Positions 12,341 to 21,388 of a stretch of DNA of 64,000 nucleotides are shown here, one piece after another (the stretch's first letter is position 1; each line of letters starts with the position of its first letter). The notes under the pieces were generated by a model. It did not search any database, was not told the DNA's origin, and saw only the letters and a list, made by a program, of their open reading frames with translations. The position numbers were made by a program, and so were the translations under genes. Source of the DNA: Pelecanus crispus (Eukaryota; Chordata; Aves; Pelecaniformes; Pelecanidae); the NCBI RefSeq assembly GCF_030463565.1, contig NC_134675.1, forward strand, positions 11,243,862 through 11,307,861, written 5' to 3'.

Positions 12341-12400
12341 CAACACACAACCCAACACTGCACACCACCTCTTCTACTCTGAAAGACTGTGATGACAGAT

Positions 12401-12972
12401 TGTCCTGGTTTCGGCTGGGATAGAGTTAATTTTCTTCCTAGCAGCAGGCATAGTGCTGTGTTTTGGATTTAGTAGGAGAAGAATGTTGATAACATGCTGA
12501 TGTTTTTAGTTGTTGCTGAGTACTGCTTATGCTAGTCAAGGACTTTTTCAGCTTCCCATGCTCTGCCAGGCGCACAAGAAACTGGGAGGGGGCACAGCCA
12601 GAATAGTTGATCCAAACTGACCAAAGGGCTATTCCATACCATATGACGTCATGCTCAGTATATAAACTGGGGGGGGGGTTGGCCGGGGAGCAGCGATCGC
12701 TGCTCGGGAACTGTCTGGGTATCGGTCGGCGGGTGGTGAGCAATTGCATTGTGCATCACTTGCTTCATGTATCATTATTATTATTATCATTATTATACTT
12801 TACTATTAGCATTACTATTTTACTTTATTTCAATTATTAAACTGTTCTTATCTCAACCCAGGAGTGTTTCTCACTCTTACTCCTCCGATTCTCTCCCCCA
12901 TCCCATCAGGGTAGGGGGAGTGAGCGAGTGGCTGCGTGGTACTGAGTTGCTGGCTGGGACTAAACCACGACA
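12401..12972 (+). mobile_element. 5' LTR of element 2
   Basis: 572 bp, TGTCCTGG to CCACGACA. U3 runs to about 12688. R carries the palindrome and the ATT-rich tract, and the ATTAAA poly(A) signal lies at 12836-12841. The GT-rich end expected of U5 is weak, but the boundary with the primer site is sharp. Confidence 0.93.
12644..12705 (+). promoter_or_regulatory. LTR core promoter: CRE, TATA box and start-site palindrome
   Basis: A consensus cAMP-response/ATF palindrome TGACGTCA (12644-12651) lies 8 bp before a TATA box (TATATAAA, 12659-12666). The perfect 18-bp palindrome at 12688-12705 begins 29 bp after the TATA start, where transcription should begin. The same trio recurs in the other LTRs, with the CRE CpG often decayed (TGATGTCA at 7112, TGACATCA at 57070). 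Promoter function is inferred from motif spacing. Confidence 0.75.
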
Positions 12973-12980
12973 GTCGTTTT

Positions 12981-12998
12981 TGGCGCCCAACGTGGGGC
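12981..12998 (+). promoter_or_regulatory. Primer binding site, tRNA-Lys type
   Basis: TGGCGCCCAACGTGGGGC is the 18-nt complement of the 3' end of a tRNA-Lys (Lys1,2 type). It lies 8 nt after the LTR end. A decayed version (TGGCACACAATGTGGGGC) is in the same place in element 3. Confidence 0.9.
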
Positions 12999-13065
12999 AC
13001 GAAGGGTTTGAGATAAGAACAGATTAACTAGAGTGTATTAAGGAATCTGTTAACAGTTGCTGGTC

Positions 13066-15087
13066 ATGATATTAGTTCATCTGATCTGTACCATGTTCTT
13101 TTCTTGGCTGTGCATGTTAAAGCTTGGTGTTGGTCTGTGCATTGCGCTATGCTCTGTAGTGATTAAGGATGTTTTGATTGGGAGGTTCCTTATCAAAATC
13201 CTGACCTTGAGCATTGTTTTGTATCTGGGTTTCATACACAAGTCATTACTGTACTTCGGGTACCACCTCATGGAGAGAGTTAGCAATTATACCTTTTCCT
13301 CGGAGACGTTTGTTGTGGAGGAAATACAGAATGGCACCTTCATTACCTTATTCTATAATGCTTCCTCCCTCATTACAGAAAGTTTTCAGTATTTTGAACA
13401 TCCCTGGGCAGTTAAGATACTTCTATTGATACTTCTTGGGAATATTGTTTTGGTTTTGACAAAGGTTAGTAAGCAATTTAAGAATATCATCCAGAGATCT
13501 GCCCCAAGGCTGGAGAGTTATGAGTGGCAGGGTGAGTGGGATCGTATGGGCAAGTACCTAGGGCAGTGGGCACCTCCCGTGTTTTGGAACTTCACCCCTG
13601 AACAAGTGCAGAATCCTGAAGAACTAGTAAAGTATTTGGAAGAAGTATGTTCTCACCCTGGCAACTCCAGAGAGACACAACTCATTGCAACATGCTGGGG
13701 ACTGGCCCATGCTTATAGAGCCCTGTTCAACACTATTCAGTACCCTCAAAAGAAAGAGAAGGTCTCTGGATCTGATGACAAAACAACAAGCACTGTGGCT
13801 ACTCCAACCACAGCCATGAGCACTGTGGCTACTCCAACCACAGCCACAAGCACTGCAGCTACTCCAACACCCACCACAGGCACTGTGGCTACTCCAACAC
13901 CCACCACAGGTACTGCAGCCACTCCAACCCCAGTGGCAGGCACTGCGGCTAAACCAGAGAACCAACCTGCGCCGGTATCAGTTGCCCCTATACAGAAGAA
14001 AAAATACACGAGGAAATCAGTTCGTTTAGTAAGGGATGAAGATGAACCAGGGCCTTCACGAGAACCAGAGGAGGAAGAACCCATAAATGAGATGGTGACC
14101 ACCCGATCCCTATCCCTGAGTGAGCTGCGACATATGCGAAAAGATTTCGGTCGTCATCCAGGCGAGCACATCATCACCTGGCTGCTCCGATGCTGGGATA
14201 ACGGGGCCAGTAGCCTGGATTTAGAGGGTAGGGAAGCCAAGCAGCTGGGATCCCTTTCCAGGGAAGGGGGCATTGACAAAGCAATTGGAAAAGGGGCAAA
14301 ACCGCTCAGCCTCTGGAGGCGACTTCTGTCAAGTGTGAAGGAAAGGTATCCCTTCAAGGAGGATGTTGTATATCGCCCAAGCAAATGGACCACCGTAGAG
14401 AAAGGTATCCAGTACCTGAGGGAATTAGGCGTGCTGGAGGTGATTTACAGTGACCTGAATGATGAGCAGTTAACCAAAGACCCAGATGAAGTCAGGTGCA
14501 CACAATCCATGTGGCGGAAGGTGGTACGGAGCGCACCAGCATCATATTCCAACTCGTTGGCAATACTAGCCTGGAAAGATGACGAGGCACCAACGGTGGA
14601 TGAAGTGGCTAGACAACTCCGGGACTACGAAGAAAAGCTCTCTTCCTCCCTACGGGCCTGTGTCTCGGCTGTGGAAAAACTGTCTGAAAAAATATTCCAA
14701 GAGTTCCAACAACTCAGAGAGGATCTGTCCTACTCCCCACCTGCACGGACCAGTGTCTCAGGCATTAGGAGTCAACGTCCCTATGCTCAAGAGAGAGGAT
14801 ATAGAGGATACACACCACGGGGCACCCTGTGGTTTTACCTGCGTGATTATGGAGAGGACATGAGAAAGTGGGATGGAAAACCCACCTCAACCTTAGAGGC
14901 ACGGGTGCGTGAGTTGCAAGGAAAAACTATTAGAAAAGGCGGTTCTCCCAGGAAAATTGCAGCTCCAGTTTCCAGTGAGCAGTTCCCCAGACAGAGTAAG
15001 AGGGCTAATTTTACTTCCGACCTTGATCAGGGGACTTTTGATTCACATTTACAGGAAGTGAACAGCGAATACTGTGACCAGTGTTAG
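13066..15087 (+). CDS. Gag-like protein with N-terminal multipass hydrophobic domain
   Basis: Intact frame of about 673 codons; I take the ATG at 13066, nine bases after a TTG that also opens the frame. Residues about 1-60 hold two long hydrophobic stretches (ICTMFFSWLCML; LIKILTLSIVLYLGF). A segment with three N-glycosylation sequons (NYT, NGT, NAS) follows, then a third hydrophobic stretch near 118-135 (ILLLILLGNIVLVL). Next come a conserved WNFTPEQ domain, a Thr/Ala/Pro tandem repeat, a basic stretch and acidic linker, a helical capsid-like region (ITWLLRCWDNG to YPFKEDVVYRPSKW) and a C-terminal region with GTLWFYLRDYGEDMRKWDG. No myristoylation glycine, classical major homology region or CCHC knuckle is seen. 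It ends at TAG 15085-15087. Confidence 0.85.
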   Translation: MILVHLICTMFFSWLCMLKLGVGLCIALCSVVIKDVLIGRFLIKILTLSIVLYLGFIHKSLLYFGYHLMERVSNYTFSSETFVVEEIQNGTFITLFYNASSLITESFQYFEHPWAVKILLLILLGNIVLVLTKVSKQFKNIIQRSAPRLESYEWQGEWDRMGKYLGQWAPPVFWNFTPEQVQNPEELVKYLEEVCSHPGNSRETQLIATCWGLAHAYRALFNTIQYPQKKEKVSGSDDKTTSTVATPTTAMSTVATPTTATSTAATPTPTTGTVATPTPTTGTAATPTPVAGTAAKPENQPAPVSVAPIQKKKYTRKSVRLVRDEDEPGPSREPEEEEPINEMVTTRSLSLSELRHMRKDFGRHPGEHIITWLLRCWDNGASSLDLEGREAKQLGSLSREGGIDKAIGKGAKPLSLWRRLLSSVKERYPFKEDVVYRPSKWTTVEKGIQYLRELGVLEVIYSDLNDEQLTKDPDEVRCTQSMWRKVVRSAPASYSNSLAILAWKDDEAPTVDEVARQLRDYEEKLSSSLRACVSAVEKLSEKIFQEFQQLREDLSYSPPARTSVSGIRSQRPYAQERGYRGYTPRGTLWFYLRDYGEDMRKWDGKPTSTLEARVRELQGKTIRKGGSPRKIAAPVSSEQFPRQSKRANFTSDLDQGTFDSHLQEVNSEYCDQC

Positions 15088-16548
15088 AGGGGCCCTGCCT
15101 CCAGCCAGGTGGAGGAAAGGGACAACCGGGTTTACTGGACTGTGTGGATTCGATGGCCTGGAACGTCAGACCCACAGGAGTAGAAGGCTCTGGTGGACAC
15201 TGGTGCACAGTGCACGCTAATGCCATCAAACTATAAAGGGGCAGAACCCATTTGTATTTCTGGAGTGACAGGGGGATCCCAACAGCTAACTGTACTGGAA
15301 GCTGAAGTGAGCCTAACTGGGAATGAGTGGCAAAAGCACCCCATTGTGACTGGCCCAGACGCTCCGTGCATCCTTGGCATAGACTACCTCAGGAGAGGGT
15401 ATTTCAAGGACCCAAAAGGGTACCGGTGGGCTTTTGGTATAGCTGCTTTGGAGACAGAGGAAATTAAACAGTTGTCCACCTTGCCCGGTCTCTCAGAGGA
15501 CCCTTCGATTGTAGGGTTGCTGAAGGTTGAGGAACAACAGGTGCCGATTGCTACCACAACTGTGCACAGGCGGCAATATCGCACCAACCGAGACTCCCTG
15601 ATTCCCATCCATAACCTGATTCGTCAACTGGAGAGCCAGGGAGTGATCAGCAAGACTCGCTCACCCTTTAACAGTCCCATATGGCCAGTGCGAAAGTCTA
15701 ATGGGGAGTGGAGACTAACAGTGGACTATCGTGGCCTGAACGAAGTTACACCGCCACTGAGCGCTGCCGTGCCAGACATGCTAGAACTTCAATATGAACT
15801 GGAGTCAAAGGCAGCTAAGTGGTATGCCACAAGTGATATTGCTAATGCATTTTTCTCCATCCCTTTGGCAGCAGAGTGCAGGCCCCAGTTTGCTTTTACC
15901 TGGAGGGGTGTTCAGTACACCTGGAACCGACTGCCCCAGGGGTGGAAGCACAGCCCCACCATTTGCCATGGACTGATCCAGACAGCACTGGAACAGGGTG
16001 AAGCTCCAGAACATCTGCAGTACATTGATGACATCATTGTGTGGGGCAACACAGCAGAAGAAGTTTTTGAGAAGGGAAAGAAAATAGTCCAAATCCTTCT
16101 GAAGGCTGGTTTTGCCATAAAACAGAGTAAGGTCAAGGGACCTGCACAGGAGATCCAGTTTTTAGGAATAAAATGGCAAGATGGATGTCGTCAGATCCCA
16201 ATGGATGTGATCAACAAAATAACAGCTATGTCCCCACCAACTAGCAAAAAGGAAACACAAGCTTTCTTAGGCGTTGTGGGTTTTTGGAGAATGCATATTC
16301 CAAATTACAGCCAGATCGTAAGCCCTCTCTATCAAGTGACCCGGAAGAAGAACGAATTCAAATGGGGCCCTGAGCAACAACAAGCCTTTGAACAAATTAA
16401 ACGGGAGATAGTTCATGCAGTAGCCCTTGGGCCAGTCCGGGCAGGGCAGATTATATTACAAATGTGCCCTACACTGCAGCCGGGGAGAATGGCCCTACCT
16501 GGAGCCTCTGGCAGAAAGCACCAGGGGAGACTCGAGGTCGACCCCTAG
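15088..16548 (+). pseudogene. Element 2 protease-reverse transcriptase, in gag frame behind two TAG codons
   Basis: Protease-RT is in the same frame as gag, not shifted, and is separated from it by TAG at 15085 and TAG at 15181 with 31 open sense codons between. The protease has VDTGAQCTLMPS and an ILGIDYL flap-side motif. RT has the WRLTVDYRGLN, FTWRGVQYTWNRLPQG and YIDD (QYIDDIIVWG) blocks, then the connection LGVVGFWRMHIP. A 2-nt insertion near 16448 (GGGCAGATTATATT, against GGGCAGGATATT in element 1) throws the frame off before RNase H and the frame ends at 16548. Expression would need readthrough of two stops. Confidence 0.88.
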
Positions 16549-18275
16549 GGTTTTGGAGTCGGGGATACAGAGGATCCGAAGCCCGCTATACTCCAACTGA
16601 GAAAGAGATACTGGCAGCATATGAAGGGGTTCGAGCTGCTTCAGAAGTGGTTGGTCCTGAAGCACAGCTCCTGCTGGCACCCCGACTGCCGGTGTTGGGC
16701 TGGATGTTCAAAGGGAGGGTCCCCTCTACACATCATGCAACTGATGCTACATGGAGTAAGTGGGTTGCATTGATCACACAACGGGCTCGAATAGGAAACC
16801 CCAGTCGCCCAGGAATCTTGGAAGTGATCATGGACTGGCCAGAAGGAAAAAACCTTAGAATATCACCAGAGGAGGAGGTGACACGTGCTGAAGAGGCCCC
16901 ACTGTATAATAAATTGCCAGAAAATGAAAAGCAATATGCCCTGTTCACTGATGGGTCCTATCGTCTTGTGGGAAAGCATCGGAGGTGGAAAGCTGCTGTA
17001 TGGAGTCCTATACGACAAGTCGCAGAAACTGCTGAAGGAGAAGGGGAGTCGAGTCAGTTTGCAGAGGTGAAAGCCATTCAGCTGGCTTTAGATATTGCTG
17101 AAAGAGAAAAGTGGCCAATCCTTTATCTCTATACTGACTCATGGATGGTGGCAAATGCCCTGTGGGGGTGGCTGCAGCAATGGAAGCAGAGCAACTGGCA
17201 GCGCAGGGAGAAACCCATCTGGGCTGCTGCATTGTGGCAAGATATTGCTGCCCGGGTAGAGAACCTGGTTGTAAAAGTTCGTCATGTAGATGCTCATGTA
17301 CCTAAGAGTCGGGCCACTGAAGAACATCAAAACAACCAGCAAGTAGATCAGGCTGCTAAGATTGAAGTGGATCAGGTGGATTTGGACTGGCAACATAAGG
17401 GTGAATTATTTATAGCTCGGTGGGCCCATGACGCCTCAGGCCATCAAGGAAGGGATGCAACGTATAAATGGGCTCTTGATCAAGGGGTGGACTTAACTAT
17501 GGACAGTATTGCACAGGTTATTCATGAGTGTGGAACATGCGCTGCAATCAAGCAAGCCAAGCAGTTCAAGCCCCTTGGGTATAGTGAACGATGGCTGAAA
17601 TATAAATATGGGGAGGCCTGGCAGATTGATTACATCACGCTCCCACAGACCCGCCAAGGCAAGCGCTACGTGCTCACCATGGTGGAAGCAACCACTGGAT
17701 GGCTGGAAACATATCCCGTGCCCCATGCCACCGCCCGGAACACCATCCTGGGCCTTCAAAAGCAAGTCCTGTGGCGACGTGGCACCCCAGAAAGAATTGA
17801 GTCAGACAACGGGACTCATTTCCGAAACAACCTCATAGACACCTGGGCCAAAGAGCATGGCACTGAGTGGGTGTATCACATCCCCTACCATGCACCAGCC
17901 TCTGGGAAAATCGAGCGATACGATGGATTGTTAAAGACTACCCTGAGAGCAATGGGTGCTGGGACATTTAAACATTGGGATACGCATTTAGCAAAAGCCA
18001 CCTGGTTAGTCAACACCAGGGGATCTGCCAATCGAGCTGGCCCTGCCCAATCAAAACTTCTACGTACTGTAGAAGGAGATAAAGTCCCTGTAGTGCACAT
18101 GAAAAATATGCTGGGGAAGACAGTCTGGGTTACTTCCCCCTCTGGCAAAGGCAAACCCATTTGTGGGATTGCTTTTGCTCAAGGACCTGGGTGCACTTGG
18201 TGGGTGATGCGAAAGGATGGGGAAGCCCAATGTGTACCTCAAGGGAATTTGATTTTGGGTGAAAATAGCCAATGA
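16464..18275 (+). pseudogene. Element 2 RNase H-integrase
   Basis: Open frame in the +2 register after the insertion near 16448; without that lesion it would continue RT. RNase H acidic residues are seen in LFTDGSYR, the AEVKAIQLAL helix and LYTDSWMVANALW, and the late DAHVPKS block is present. The integrase has an H-H-C-C zinc finger (RWAHD, GHQGRDAT, ECGTC). Its D,D,E core lies in WQIDYITLP, IESDNGTHF and GKIERYDGLLK. The last block resembles ERV-L-class integrases. The C-terminal domain ends at 18275 with no dUTPase or env beyond. Confidence 0.9.
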
Positions 18276-18742
18276 ACTGAATTGTATGATATTAATTGCT
18301 TTATAATACTGTATGTTATCTCTTAACTGTATGTTATCTCTTAACTGCATGTTAATATAATAATATAGTAGGTTAATATTAAGTATATAATACTATATAT
18401 TATGATTGCTATATGCCACATCAATGGTATTGCAGTAAGAATTGCCCAGCTTAATGAAAATGAACTTTGATGAAACCATGTTGGAATGAGAACTGACTTC
18501 AGCATGCAACAGTCCAACACTGCACACCACCTCTCCTGCTCTGAAAGACTGTGATGACAGATGGAACCCAAAGTCATGGGCTAAATGAACTCAATGGACA
18601 TTTTAGAGGGATGGGCCATAGACGAAGGGAATGATACCTGTGTGTATATCAAGATAGGGAAAGCGGTGGTGATTAATTGGAACACATTGGAAAGGGGAGG
18701 GCCTGTGCATGACGTAGATGGTATAGAATAAGGGGTGGATAC
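18276..18742 (+). other. Element 2 3' UTR with polypurine tract
   Basis: Non-coding and AT-rich, including a near-exact tandem repeat of TGTATGTTATCTCTTAACTG around 18310-18347. The purine tract ATAAGGGGTGGAT (18728-18740) ends two bases before the 3' LTR and is the likely plus-strand primer. A second purine run (AAAGGGGAGGG) lies about 45 bp upstream. Confidence 0.75.
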
Positions 18743-19312
18743 TGTCCTGGTTTCGGCTGGGATAGAGTTAATTTTCTTCCTAGCAGCAGGCATAGTGCTG
18801 TGTTTTGGATTTAGTAGGAGAAGAATGTTGATAACATGCTGATGTTTTTAGTTGTTGCTGAGTACTGCTTATGCTAGTCAAGGACTTTTTCAGCTTCCCA
18901 TGCTCTGCCAGGGGCACAAGAAACTGGGAGGGGGCACAGCCAGAATAGTTGATCCAAACTGACCAAAGGGCTATTCCATACCATATGACGTCATGCTCAG
19001 TATATAAACTGGGGGGGGTTGGCCGGGGAGCAGCGACCGCTGCTCGGGAACTGTCTGGGTATCGGTCGTCGGGTGGTGAGCAATTGCATTGTGCATCACT
19101 TGCTTTGTATATTATTATTACTATTATTATTATTATATTGTTATTATTATTATTTTACTTTATTTTATTTCAATTATTAAACTATTCTTATCTCAACCCA
19201 GGAGTGTTTCTCACTCTTACTCCTCCAATTCTCTCCCCCATCCCATCAGGGTAGGGGGAGTGAGCGAGCGGCTGCGTGGTACTGAGTTGCTGGCTGGGAC
19301 TAAACCACGACA
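18743..19312 (+). mobile_element. 3' LTR of element 2
   Basis: 570 bp, TGTCCTGG to CCACGACA. Compared with the 5' LTR I count about seven substitutions outside the ATT-rich run. One is in the start-site palindrome (GCGACCGC for GCGATCGC). Confidence 0.93.
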
Positions 19313-19317
19313 CATAT

Positions 19318-19388
19318 GGAACCCAAAGTCATGGAGTAAATGAAATCAATGGACATTTTAGAGGGATGGCCCACAGACAAAGGAAATT
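19318..19388 (+). mobile_element. Element 1 3' UTR resumed after the nested insertion
   Basis: Matches element 2's own 3' UTR (18563-18640: GGAACCCAAAGTCATGG, TGGACATTTTAGAGGGATGG). It continues directly from the element 1 sequence ending at 12400, which proves the nesting. It stops at 19388 against an inverted LTR. Confidence 0.85.
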
Positions 19389-19766
19389 ATAATAATAATA
19401 TACAAAGCAAGTGATGCACAATGCAATTTCTCACCACCTGCCAACCGATACCCAGACAGTTCCCGAGCAGCGATCACTGCCCCCCCGGCCAACTCCCTGA
19501 AGCTTATATACTGAGCATGACATCACATAGTATGGAATAGCTCTTTGGTCAGTTTGCATCAACTATTCTGGCTGTGCCCCCTCCCAGTTTCTTGTGCACC
19601 TGGCAGAGCATGGGAAGCTGAAAAGTCCTTGACTAGCATAAGCAGTACTTAGCAACACCTAAAACATCAGTGTGTTATCAGCATTATTCTCATCCTAAAA
19701 CCAAAACACAGCACTATGCCAGCTACTAGGAGGAAAATTAGCTCTATCCCAGCCGAAACTGGGACA
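19389..19766 (-). mobile_element. Inverted LTR fragment of the same family
   Basis: Minus-strand LTR from TGTCCCAGTTTCGGC (19766) down to the ATT repeat. The U5 end is missing, so it breaks inside the simple repeat. It abuts the element 1 3' UTR directly but in the wrong orientation to be its 3' LTR. Confidence 0.88.
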
Positions 19767-21308
19767 CTAAATCAGTTTTGTTCTTCCTACCAGACATTGA
19801 TCTGGACTGGTCAAATTAAGATGAAAAACAACCTTTGCGCTTTCCTGGGTGCACAGCTCATCCAGCCAGTGGTGATATGTGCCTCACCTGGCTTTGGCTC
19901 TCTAAAAGCACAGCATCTATTCTGAACTACTATGTTAGGCTCCTTCCATACAATGTGGAGACAGTGCAGTCTTAGGCTGAATGCCCTTATCCTGACCATC
20001 CTGTGTTTGATAGGATGGGATGAGTCAGCTCTGGAGGTCCTGGACTACACAGGGAGCCTTGAGGAATCCCCTAATCATCCTACTGCACCTGCTTTTGGCT
20101 GTGAAACTGTGTCCTGGGTTTGGAAAAAGCACTTGCTCTAAATGTAAGGATTGCTGCGTTTCTAGGCTAGTAATTACTGAACAATTTGTTTGTGAGAAGG
20201 TTTGCATTGCCACATAGGTTGCAAGAGACCAGCTAAAGCAATACACTGCAGAACTCCCAGGGGCTTTGGGATTCTTTGTTAATGTTCCTGGGAAGTGGAT
20301 TTTCAAAGACTTGTCTTGAATATTTAACAATCTATTTAAATATTAAAAATGCAGACAGTATTACAGGTTTGAAATGACCTTAACAATTCCTTTGAGGACT
20401 ACATTTTGTTAACATTTAAGACATAACATTTAAGACAGCTGCCTTTTTGCAGAAAGTTGTCTGTAACTATGTGCTTCTGAGCCTTGTCTGCTTGTTCCTC
20501 TTTCTCCTCTGATGATTGCTGTGGGTGTCCCTGCTGGTCAACAGCCCCAAATTGCTCTGGCACTCAGCAGACGTCCCATCTTCTGCTCAAGGACCATGCT
20601 GAAATTTTCTTTCACCACCATGCGAGTTGGCTTTCTTGGATGATGTTGCATATGCCTCGGGAGCAGAAGCCAGAAAATCTCAAGGAGTCACATCTTGTTG
20701 TGACTGACACCTGTTTTAAACACAGGTCACAATGTTGCTTGATGCAGGGCTTTTGAAGTCAAGAGGACCTTTCTGTGCCTGGCAAAAGATTTCTTCCCAA
20801 ATCACATCCTTTGCTATTGGATTTACTGAAGTGAGCCTGCTAAATGGCTTCTGAGCTAAGGATGAAAAGGGCACAGGGAGGTATGATGTGGTGTTTCCCC
20901 TCTAGGCTCTTTTATGCATGGGAAAACATTTATATATTTGTGAATGCTAAACAAACAGAAAAGATCTGTTCTTCCCCAATAGGAGGCAGGCCTGGTCCTC
21001 ATGACCCTTACATTTGCACCAGGCATTTTAAATTCTTACCAGAGTGAATCCTGGTTTTGGGCCAATCTGTTCTTCCAGTTCTTCCAGTTCCCTTTTCCCT
21101 TTGTCTGTGTTGGCTCTTCAAATTGCAGGTCTTGGGGACAGGCACAGCTTGGAAAGCGTTTGCAGAGGGATGGCTCTAATTTCTTTTGGGAGCTTCTGGC
21201 TAATAAATCACTTCTGAAAACATTGGCAGTGTGTGTACCATAGGCAGGAAGTGTGTGCTGGTCAGATGAACCAATTCTCTGTCTCACAGACCTTTCTTCT
21301 GTTAACAG
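19767..21308. other. No recognised gene; presumed DNAI1 intron
   Basis: Non-repetitive sequence upstream of the DNAI1 exon. I searched it by eye for the preceding DNAI1 exon and did not find it. Confidence 0.45.
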
Positions 21309-21388
21309 GCTGCGAGACATTGTTTGATTTTCACAAAAAGATAGACTATTTGTTTCTTGTTGGTACTGAAGAGGGAAAGATCTATAAG
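21309..21388 (+). CDS. DNAI1: DNAI1 internal exon (WD40 region), partial gene
   Basis: An 80-nt exon between a good acceptor (TTCTGTTAACAG) and donor (AAG|GTAAGAATG). It codes for [20 protein letters not shown] and then EEGKIYK, which I recognise as a WD40-blade segment of axonemal dynein intermediate chain 1. That protein is a subunit of the outer dynein arm in motile cilia. The reading phase is +2 at the start and 0 at the end. No stop or frame damage is present. The adjoining exon upstream and the next three or so downstream were not recognised, so only fragments of the gene are confirmed here. Confidence 0.85.

Larger units (their letters stand above)
9395..12400 (+). mobile_element. ERV element 1: 5'-truncated older copy (gag-pro-RT), interrupted by element 2
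   Basis: Similarity to element 2 starts abruptly inside the Thr/Ala/Pro repeat of gag near 9395, so the 5' LTR and gag leader are gone. It runs through gag, protease and RT to 12266. There a segment covering most of RNase H and all integrase is replaced by 74 bp of CR1 sequence, after which 3' UTR resumes (12341-12400). Element 2 is inserted at 12401, and the last part of this copy's 3' UTR reappears at 19318-19388. Several TGA stops and the deletion show it is dead. Confidence 0.9.
12401..19312 (+). mobile_element. ERV element 2: young, nearly complete ERV-L-like provirus (6.9 kb)
   Basis: The order is 5' LTR, Lys-type primer site, gag, protease-RT-RNase H-integrase, about 470 bp of AT-rich 3' UTR, purine tract and 3' LTR. 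The LTRs differ by about seven substitutions outside their ATT repeat (near 1.3%), so insertion is recent. It sits in the 3' UTR of element 1: flanks are CAGAT (12396-12400) and CATAT (19313-19317), a 5-bp duplication with one change. Coding lesions are few: a 2-nt insertion near 16448, plus the two family-wide TAG codons at the gag-pro junction. There is no env and no dUTPase, so this is an intracellular retroelement. Confidence 0.93.

Noticed and set aside
12773-12835. ATT/AAT arrays in several LTRs considered as a regulatory or structured repeat array
   Set aside because: Simple-sequence slippage inside the LTR R region; unit number differs between the two LTRs of one provirus.
16444-16464. 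Frame change before RNase H considered as programmed frameshifting
   Set aside because: Element 1 has two bases fewer at the same place and stays in frame, and no slippery heptamer is seen; it is a copy-specific insertion.
18276-18742. Search for env or dUTPase after integrase in element 2
   Set aside because: No open frame of useful length, AT-rich non-coding; element 1 and the minus-strand relative also lack one.
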